A stretch of DNA of 5,936 nucleotides from the NCBI GenBank assembly GCA_029960905.1, contig JASBVU010000129.1:1-5936 (forward strand), in the 5' to 3' direction. Positions 1 through 5,936 of this stretch are shown one piece after another. Each line of letters begins with the position of its first letter. Within the stretch, counting starts at the first letter, position 1. A program made the translations under genes and the position numbers. The notes beneath the pieces were generated by a model. The model searched no databases, was not told the origin of the DNA, and saw nothing but the letters and a program-made list of their open reading frames with translations. Origin of the DNA: Thermoanaerobacterium sp. (lineage in GTDB: Bacteria; Bacillota; Thermoanaerobacteria; Thermoanaerobacterales; Thermoanaerobacteraceae).

Positions 1-45
1 GACCAAGTCGTCTTTTAAAGCATCTACATACTGATCTAATACCAT
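1..45 (-). CDS. 5' end of an unidentified gene (15 codons, partial)
   Basis: A minus-strand ATG at 43-45 opens a frame that stays open to the left edge and reads MVLDQYVDALKDDLV. It has an excellent ribosome site, AGGAGGG at 52-58, six bases before the ATG, and it lies just past the yjeM terminator, so a real gene start is well supported. Fifteen residues do not identify a family. The acidic amphipathic start resembles what I remember of clostridial M20 dipeptidases (PepV-like), which would fit beside an amino-acid transporter, but that is a guess only. Confidence 0.72.
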   Translation of the reverse strand, partial: MVLDQYVDALKDDLV

Positions 46-77
46 AAAAAGCCCTCCTATTTATTTACTTTAATTAC

Positions 78-83
78 ATTATA
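78..83 (-). promoter_or_regulatory. possible -10 box for the partial gene
   Basis: A perfect TATAAT reads on the minus strand at 78-83, about 33 bases before the partial gene's start codon and downstream of the yjeM terminator. I see no convincing -35 at 16-18 bases spacing, since the hexamers there resemble TTTATT. AT-rich DNA gives such boxes by chance, so this is only a candidate. Confidence 0.35.
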
Positions 84-90
84 GTCCCTT

Positions 91-135
91 TTTAAAAAGA
101 AATAAAGCAATATGAGTTAAGCTCATATTGCTTTA
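91..135 (-). terminator. intrinsic terminator of yjeM
   Basis: A perfect 14-bp inverted repeat pairs 103-116 with 122-135 around a 5-base loop (117-121), starting five bases after the yjeM stop codon. On the minus strand it is followed at once by a T-rich run, TTTCTTTTT, at about 91-102. The plus-strand flank has no comparable T-run, so it should act mainly on transcripts leaving yjeM. Confidence 0.88.
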
Positions 136-139
136 AAAG

Positions 140-1654
140 TTATTCATCGTCCCTTAAAACCCTTAAATATTTATTTGCATACCTTCTGTAAAGAAGAAGC
201 GCTGTTGCTGAGAAAAATACAGGTCCAATTATCATCCATATAGTAGACGTGTAGTCACCTGATGTCATAGGCTCTATAATGGTGAAGAAATTTGCAAATC
301 CTACCGTAGCTGCACTTAAGATAGTGACAGTCATCACCATCGCCTTGCTCTTAAACACTTGATATCCTTTCTTTATGCTGCTTTTGCCTTTAAAATAAGG
401 ATATGCGATAATTAAGAACATATAAGGCAGTGTCATGGCAACATTAGCCATCAAAACAAGCCTTGTGAAAAATACTTTTGCGATATCTCCGCCAAATGAC
501 ACCAAAAATATCATAGCAACGACGATGCAGCACTGAACCCATATAGCTACTTTTGGTATTCCATCTTCAACGTAACCTATGTTGGAAGGCCATAGTTCTT
601 TCGGAGTACCTTCTACAAGCTGTTTAAGCGGTGCATAAGCAAGCGTGAAAAACGCTCCTGTAAGCGCTAAAAACATGGATATACCTACTATTCTGGCAAC
701 CCAATTTCCTAGTGATACAGCCGATGCTTGGCCCATGCCTAAACTTGTCCCCAACTGATAGCCAAGATTATTCATTATCACGTACGCCACATTGGCTAAG
801 TTTATCTTGTCAGAAGATAAAACATCTTTCCAGTTTGTAAAAATACCGATGAGGAAAATGCCCAACGAATAGCCTACAGCTATTATTGAAGCGGCTATCA
901 TCATGCCCCTTGGGAACGTCTTTTCAGCATTTTCCGTCTGGTCTACGACACCACCGACAACTTCTGTACCGCCGTATGCAAAAATTGCAAATACTACAAA
1001 TGACAAGACAGATAGCGGTGTTGCATAGGAAGGATTTGGCGATGTCACAAACGAACTAATTCCCGTAATTGGCTCTTTAAATTTCCCGCCTGTAGCAATA
1101 AACACTATCAAAGAACCAACTAACAGAACAACGTTTAGCAAAAGTACAGCCGTGCCACCTACAGAAGCGACTTTCGAGACACCGCTTAGCCCTTTGCTGG
1201 CCACAAAAGTTATGACGATGATAAGGACAATTCCCAGCATTCCCAGTGTCTGAGTTGAATTAAGCCCTAAAAAGTGAAGCTCAGATGTCTTGTCGCTTCC
1301 AAATATGGCATTTGAAAGCGGAATCCAAATCGTCGAGCATATGTTTACAAGCCATACAACATACGATGCATACCACATAAAAGTGCCTGTAAATGCAAAA
1401 AGCGGTCCTACGGATTTCTCCATCCATGTATAGATACCGCCACTTTCTTCTTTAAAAGCAGCGCCATACTCAGCCATCATAAATGCGAATGGTATGAAAA
1501 ACGTGATGCCTGATAAAATATACCATGGAATAGCACCATATCCCATAAGGTAGAAAGATCTGGGCATGTTTGTAAAGCCAAAGACAGATGTAAATATCAT
1601 CAATATTAACGATAATTGAGATAATTTCTTTCTAGCATTTTCTTTTGTTGTCAT
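140..1654 (-). CDS. yjeM: YjeM-type amino acid transporter (APC superfamily)
   Basis: This 504-residue, highly hydrophobic protein has the length and about 12 membrane segments expected of an APC-superfamily amino-acid permease, in the glutamate/GABA antiporter branch. It closely resembles E. coli YjeM as I remember it. Shared landmarks are LILMIFTSVFGF near residues 16-27, FYLMGYGAIP near 34-43, an SGGIYTWM motif at 71-78 ahead of SVGP, the SPNPSY loop near 205-210, FAYGGTEVVGG at 225-235 followed by a DQTENAEKTF stretch, and a C-terminal TLPYMFLIIAYPYFK. It should sit in the cytoplasmic membrane and move an amino acid or related amine. The real substrate of YjeM proteins is not established, so the antiporter label is family inference. 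The ATG at 1652-1654 has AAAGGAGG six bases upstream. It has its own promoter and terminator, so it is probably monocistronic. Start, stop and length look intact. Confidence 0.93.
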   Translation of the reverse strand: MTTKENARKKLSQLSLILMIFTSVFGFTNMPRSFYLMGYGAIPWYILSGITFFIPFAFMMAEYGAAFKEESGGIYTWMEKSVGPLFAFTGTFMWYASYVVWLVNICSTIWIPLSNAIFGSDKTSELHFLGLNSTQTLGMLGIVLIIVITFVASKGLSGVSKVASVGGTAVLLLNVVLLVGSLIVFIATGGKFKEPITGISSFVTSPNPSYATPLSVLSFVVFAIFAYGGTEVVGGVVDQTENAEKTFPRGMMIAASIIAVGYSLGIFLIGIFTNWKDVLSSDKINLANVAYVIMNNLGYQLGTSLGMGQASAVSLGNWVARIVGISMFLALTGAFFTLAYAPLKQLVEGTPKELWPSNIGYVEDGIPKVAIWVQCCIVVAMIFLVSFGGDIAKVFFTRLVLMANVAMTLPYMFLIIAYPYFKGKSSIKKGYQVFKSKAMVMTVTILSAATVGFANFFTIIEPMTSGDYTSTIWMIIGPVFFSATALLLYRRYANKYLRVLRDDE

Positions 1655-1660
1655 CTGATT

Positions 1661-1728
1661 CCTCCTTTTGTTTAATTATTAAATTATTTTAATACATTTA
1701 TTATAATTTAAACTTGCGATTTTTGCAA
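1661..1728 (-). promoter_or_regulatory. promoter and ribosome site of yjeM
   Basis: On the minus strand a -35 box TTGCAA at 1723-1728 and a perfect -10 TATAAT at 1700-1705 are exactly 17 bases apart, a good SigA-type promoter. Transcription should begin near 1693, giving a leader of about 40 bases. The ribosome site AAAGGAGG at 1661-1668 is six bases from the ATG. The promoter lies in the 112-base gap after the nucleosidase-like gene. Confidence 0.72.
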
Positions 1729-1766
1729 TATTTAAGCATTTTCCAGCATTTCTCATCTAAAATTCA

Positions 1767-2594
1767 TCAAGCATTCTTCTCTAAAGACGAGATAATTAAG
1801 TCTAAATGCTTTTTTCTTTCTCTTTTATTATTGACATCCGAAAGCCCAATATTCTCTAAAAATAAAATATCTTTGCCTGTTCTCACTTTGTAGTGTAGGC
1901 ATGATTTATAAAGGATTTCTCTAAAACTTTTTGTAAGTTTCAAAAGAGAACAAATTTTTTCAATCAACTCAAGTTCTTCTTTTTTGAAAAAGCTGCCGTC
2001 AACTTTTGCAAAATCCTCAGCATTTTTTATGAAAGCATCAATTTTTTCAATATTATTTTGAATAAACTTCAAGACATCGTCTTTAGAAACCGTATCAATG
2101 CCAACTCTATCTGAAACCACCTTAATCAAAAAAATCCTGTGCTGCTCTACATACTTTGATGCAGAAATATAAAAGCCGCTGGACTCCATATCACACAGGT
2201 CTTCCTCTAAAAAATCCTGATTAAAAAGAGGTTTATCAAAAGTCTCGATAGAACATTCCTTAAAATCATGCTTTAAAAGCACATCTGTATAATAGTCTCT
2301 TCCAGTTGAAGCATCTTTTATTTTATTGATAAGATAAGGCGTACCTACTACAAATCCATCCTTTGCACCGCAAACACCAATATTTACTACGATGTCACCG
2401 TCACCAGGCGGTGTTTTTGCTAAAAGATGTGATGTAGCTGCGGCACAATTAACCTTGCCAATCCCTGTTATTATCAATCTCATGTTATCGCTTTTAAAAA
2501 CTTGATAAAATCTCTCATCTACATCTTTCTTCAAATTGTAATAATCTATAATAGGCTTTGCCTCCACATACATAGATACAGATATGTAAACCAT
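1767..2594 (-). CDS. MTA/SAH nucleosidase-like phosphorylase-superfamily protein with C-terminal extension
   Basis: The first ~190 of 275 residues look like the nucleoside phosphorylase/MTA-SAH nucleosidase fold (PNP_UDP_1, COG0775). The N-terminal strand ends in an acidic residue, E11. A glycine-rich NIGVCGAKDG lies at 71-80 with VGTP just after, matching the NTGSAGG...VGD region of nucleosidases. DMESSG at 135-140 matches the ribose-binding Met-Glu motif (M136, E137). SD at 161-162 supplies a candidate for the catalytic aspartate. These would allow cleavage of the N-glycosidic bond of a purine nucleoside in the cytoplasm. The natural substrate is unknown, and similarity to characterised MTA nucleosidases is weak outside the motifs. 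Residues ~190-275 are a charged, helix-rich extension absent from the ~230-residue classical enzyme. The ATG at 2592-2594 has AGGAG at 2605-2609, ten bases away, which is rather long. No terminator is visible after the stop, so read-through towards yjeM is possible. Confidence 0.75.
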   Translation of the reverse strand: MVYISVSMYVEAKPIIDYYNLKKDVDERFYQVFKSDNMRLIITGIGKVNCAAATSHLLAKTPPGDGDIVVNIGVCGAKDGFVVGTPYLINKIKDASTGRDYYTDVLLKHDFKECSIETFDKPLFNQDFLEEDLCDMESSGFYISASKYVEQHRIFLIKVVSDRVGIDTVSKDDVLKFIQNNIEKIDAFIKNAEDFAKVDGSFFKKEELELIEKICSLLKLTKSFREILYKSCLHYKVRTGKDILFLENIGLSDVNNKRERKKHLDLIISSLEKNA

Positions 2595-2636
2595 GATTTC
2601 TAAGCTCCTTTTCTAACTTTGCAAAACGCCTATAAT

Positions 2637-2665
2637 ATTATAATGCTTTTGCTGTGACTGCACAA
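2637..2665 (-). promoter_or_regulatory. proximal promoter candidate for the nucleosidase-like gene
   Basis: A minus-strand TATAAT at 2637-2642 has TTGTGC at 2660-2665, 17 bases upstream; only the TTG part of the -35 matches consensus. It would start transcription near 2630, about 35 bases before the start codon. It competes with the more distal candidate at 2694-2723, and the sequence alone does not decide between them. Confidence 0.42.
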
Positions 2666-2679
2666 ATAAATTTTAATTT

Positions 2680-2690
2680 TATGGTATAAT
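2680..2690 (+). promoter_or_regulatory. extended -10 promoter candidate on the plus strand
   Basis: The stretch TATGGTATAAT is a perfect TRTGN plus TATAAT extended -10 element of the kind Gram-positive SigA uses without a good -35; no -35 is visible 16-18 bases upstream. It points away from the nucleosidase-like gene and towards the murA terminator. The only thing it could transcribe before the convergent gene is the ~60-base stretch ending in the hairpin at 2729-2751. Confidence 0.45.
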
Positions 2691-2693
2691 AAA

Positions 2694-2723
2694 AATATAG
2701 AAGCAATAAAAGTCAGGTGTCAA
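2694..2723 (-). promoter_or_regulatory. distal promoter candidate for the nucleosidase-like gene
   Basis: A perfect TTGACA reads on the minus strand at 2718-2723, and TATATT (5 of 6 consensus bases) at 2694-2699, with an 18-base spacer. Transcription from here would give a leader of about 90 bases. It overlaps the start region of the opposite-strand candidate promoter at 2680-2690, so the two could interfere. Confidence 0.48.
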
Positions 2724-2728
2724 TGGTT

Positions 2729-2757
2729 TAACCTCCTTATGTGGGAGGTTATTTTAT
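2729..2757 (+). terminator. terminator-like hairpin with anti-Shine-Dalgarno sequence
   Basis: TAACCTCC at 2729-2736 pairs with GGAGGTTA at 2744-2751 (8 bp, loop 2737-2743). On the plus strand it is followed by TTTTATAT at 2752-2759. The minus-strand side is followed by AACCATTG with no T-run, so as a terminator it would serve a plus-strand transcript. The left arm includes ACCTCCTTA (2731-2739), nearly the 3' end of 16S rRNA. The U-run is short and interrupted, so efficiency is uncertain. Confidence 0.5.
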
Positions 2758-2763
2758 ATCGTT

Positions 2764-2790
2764 AAAAAAAGAAAGTGTACATAAGTACAC
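2764..2790 (-). terminator. intrinsic terminator of murA
   Basis: GTGTAC at 2775-2780 and GTACAC at 2785-2790 form a perfect 6-bp stem with a 4-base loop, four bases after the murA stop codon. On the minus strand it is followed directly by TTTCTTTTTTT (2764-2774). The stem is short but the T-run is long and well placed. Confidence 0.82.
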
Positions 2791-2794
2791 CGTT

Positions 2795-4048
2795 TCAATC
2801 AACCCTATATATAATTGCTCCAAGACTTCTAAGCTTATCCTCGATGTTTACATATCCTCTATCTATATGGTACACATCGTTTATAATGGTCTTTCCATCC
2901 GCTATAAGTCCTGCTAATATAAGTGCAGCTCCGGCTCTTAAATCTGCAGCTTTTACTTCTGCACCTGATAAATGATCAATACCTGTTACGACTGCGGTTC
3001 TTCCTTCGATTTTTATATCCGCACCCATCCTTTTTAATTCGTCTACATGCATAAATCTGTTTTCAAAGACTGTCTCTATGATTACGCTTGTACCTTTCGC
3101 TCCAGCCATCATAGCCATCATCTGGGCCTGCATGTCTGTAGGAAAACCCGGATACGGCAGCGTCTTTATGTCGACTGCTTTATAGCTTTCACAACCTCTT
3201 ACCCTGACGCCTGTACCTTCTTCATACACTTCAATGCCACATTCGGTTAATTTGGCAATTATAGGCTTGACGTGATCGACTATGACATTTTCTATAAGCA
3301 CATCACCGCCAGTCATGGCAGACGCAACCATGTAAGTGCCGGCTTCAATTCTATCTGGTATGACAGTATGTTCTGTGGCTTTCAGCTCTTTCACGCCTTC
3401 TATCCTTATTGTATCTGTACCAGCACCTTTTATGTTAGCTCCCATCTTATTGAGAAAATTGGCAAGATCCACTACTTCTGGCTCTTCGGCTGCATTTTCA
3501 ATGGTAGTAAGTCCATCTGCAAACACAGCAGCCATCATGATATTTTCAGTTGCACCGACGCTTGGAAAGTCCAGATAAACTTTCTTTCCTACAAGCTTCT
3601 TGGCTCTTGCTTCCACATAACCATGACCTATGTCTATCTCTGCCCCCAGCGTCTGAAACCCTTTTAAGTGTAAGTCTATAGGTCTTGTCCCTATGGCACA
3701 ACCACCCGGCAGCGATATCTTTGCATGACCCAGTTTTGCCAGAATAGGCCCCATCACAAGGAAAGATGCTCTCATCTTTTTAACCAGTTCATAAGGTGCT
3801 TCTACATCTTTTATATCCACATGAATCTTAAGCCTTCCATCTTGCAATGTACATTTGGCACCTAAAAATCTGATAAGCTCTATCATCACGTTCACGTCTT
3901 TAAGCTCTGGTACATCATCTATAAGGACTTCACCTTGCGAAAGCAAAGATGCTGCAATGATAGGCAAAACAGAATTTTTCGCTCCACTTACCTTTACAGT
4001 GCCCTTTAGCGCAGGGCTACCTTCAACGATAATCCTCGTGTATACCAC
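2795..4048 (-). CDS. murA: UDP-N-acetylglucosamine 1-carboxyvinyltransferase MurA
   Basis: This enzyme transfers enolpyruvate from phosphoenolpyruvate to UDP-GlcNAc, the first committed step of peptidoglycan precursor synthesis, in the cytoplasm. The 417 residues match the family length and cover both inverse alpha/beta-barrel domains without a break. Key residues are present: K24-N25 in SGAKNSVLP, the catalytic cysteine C117 in [11 protein letters not shown] (the residue fosfomycin alkylates, so the enzyme should be fosfomycin-sensitive by this criterion), D305 in [11 protein letters not shown]371 in ADLRAGAAL and R397 in [13 protein letters not shown]. Firmicutes often carry two MurA paralogues; the ywmB neighbour suggests the MurA1/MurAA type. 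The start is GTG at 4046-4048, nine bases after the ywmB stop, and is the only usual start codon after an in-frame TAG at 4052-4054. Its purine-rich site abuts the GTG, so translational coupling to ywmB is likely. A terminator follows the stop. Confidence 0.97.
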   Translation of the reverse strand: MVYTRIIVEGSPALKGTVKVSGAKNSVLPIIAASLLSQGEVLIDDVPELKDVNVMIELIRFLGAKCTLQDGRLKIHVDIKDVEAPYELVKKMRASFLVMGPILAKLGHAKISLPGGCAIGTRPIDLHLKGFQTLGAEIDIGHGYVEARAKKLVGKKVYLDFPSVGATENIMMAAVFADGLTTIENAAEEPEVVDLANFLNKMGANIKGAGTDTIRIEGVKELKATEHTVIPDRIEAGTYMVASAMTGGDVLIENVIVDHVKPIIAKLTECGIEVYEEGTGVRVRGCESYKAVDIKTLPYPGFPTDMQAQMMAMMAGAKGTSVIIETVFENRFMHVDELKRMGADIKIEGRTAVVTGIDHLSGAEVKAADLRAGAALILAGLIADGKTIINDVYHIDRGYVNIEDKLRSLGAIIYRVD

Positions 4049-4057
4049 CCTCTATTG

Positions 4058-5162
<1,105 letters not shown>

Positions 5163-5936
5163 TTAGATGTAATAATAAGACCTAGTTATACCATCATACT
5201 TCATTTTAAGAGAAAGGTCATAAAGGCAAGTAGAGATTCCATCAAAACCGTGAGCAGATTTAGCCGCATCAAGATTTAAAGAATTATCATGCAAAAATCG
5301 ACATGACAAACAGCACCTGAAGCATTGGTAAAAATAACAGTTTTGTAAGTATAACAATAATGACCGTTAATATAAGAGAATTTAGCATCAGGATTAGCAG
5401 AAGCAGATTTAGGCATTGTATTGTTGTGTATTGAAGTCAGGATTAGACTTAGAAAATTTTTTAGCCTCACGGAAAAGAGAATCAAAAAATTTAGGGTTAT
5501 TCTCTCTGACATATGGTTCAATGCCGGTAATATCAGCAACTAAAATTATAGAGAGATTAGAGCTGATTTGCTAACAAATAGGCTGAGTAATATTGACAAG
5601 ATTATGGAAAAAATCATCAAGATCACGCAAGAAAAGAGATTTGAATCTAGAGAATTGAGAAACATTGGGAACTCTTTTAAAGAACCCACAAAGTTCTCTA
5701 ATGTCCTTAGAGAGGTTAAGAATGTGAACAAGTAATTGAGTACTAGATATAGAAAGAATTTTTTGAATAATTAAAAAAGACAGCATGGATTCGAGACTGA
5801 AGACTCTGTGACGACAAAAATAGCTGTAATAATGGCCATAAAAAGACTGGGGAATAATCAAATAATTTGATAAACTTAGGCTTGTTTTCTTCAAAAATAG
5901 ATTCAATATCAGTGAAGACATCGCGGATAGATAATT
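5163..5936 (-). pseudogene. degraded DDE transposase (IS4/IS5/IS1182-like), partial
   Basis: Four frames read in order give one transposase resembling ~450-residue DDE transposases I recall from Thermoanaerobacter-type genomes. Frame A (5833-5934) has TDIESIFEENKPKFIKL and FLWP. An extra T near 5832 shifts to frame B (5409-5831), with HRVFSLESMLSFLIIQKIL, a DUF772-like RVPNVSQFSRFK and, after an in-frame TAG at 5571-5573, LVADITGIEPYVRENNPKFF, whose Asp (5532-5534) is the likely first catalytic acid. A shift near 5417 leads to frame C (5294-5416), MPKSASANPDAK to HVDF. Two extra bases at 5292-5293 lead to frame D (5163-5291), DNSLNLDAAKSA joined directly to GISTC and KYDGITR. That junction appears to have lost roughly 60-80 codons, including the second catalytic Asp region, and everything after KYDGITR is missing. 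It cannot encode an active enzyme. The start codon lies beyond the right edge. Family assignment is tentative; transposase origin is firm. Confidence 0.85.

Noticed and set aside
1731..1766. Repeated AGCATTT motifs after the nucleosidase-like gene, considered as a terminator.
   Set aside because: They are direct rather than inverted repeats and no stem with a T-run forms.
5546..5731. Minus-strand open frame of 61 codons inside the transposase region.
   Set aside because: It is out of frame with the transposase-like reading at the same place, so it is a shadow.

Overview
The window looks like chromosomal DNA of a low-GC, spore-forming anaerobic Firmicute. The protein sequences and the type of transposase suggest the Thermoanaerobacterium/Thermoanaerobacter group, but this is a judgement from memory, not a database match. 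All supported genes lie on the minus strand, so the window reads biologically from right to left.

Layout, right to left. Positions about 5163-5936 hold a decayed DDE transposase, broken by three frameshifts, one amber codon and an internal deletion; its N-terminus runs off the right edge. Positions 4900-5162 are AT-rich and without a gene, with short repeats that may mark the old element's end. Positions 4839-4899 form a long hairpin with a U-rich tail, just ahead of ywmB. ywmB (4058-4810) and murA (2795-4048) form a tight pair with 9 bases between them, closed by a clear intrinsic terminator at 2764-2790. This pair is also found in Bacillus, where it lies downstream of the ATP synthase operon. 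Here the transposon remnant lies where those upstream genes might be expected.

Positions 2595-2794 separate murA from a nucleosidase-like gene (1767-2594). The gap holds minus-strand promoter candidates for that gene. It also holds an unexpected plus-strand unit: a perfect extended -10 promoter followed by a terminator-like hairpin about 40 bases on. Next comes a YjeM-type amino-acid transporter gene (140-1654) with a good promoter, a strong ribosome site and a terminator. The first 15 codons of another minus-strand gene sit at 1-45.

Functionally, MurA starts peptidoglycan precursor synthesis in the cytoplasm, and YwmB is an exported protein of unknown function with conserved linkage to murA. 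The nucleosidase-like protein and the YjeM-type transporter appear to be separate transcription units. Nothing here amounts to a new defence or biosynthetic system. The most interesting items are the ywmB leader hairpin, whose non-Watson-Crick pairs are all G-U on the ywmB strand, and the possible small plus-strand RNA at 2682-2757.
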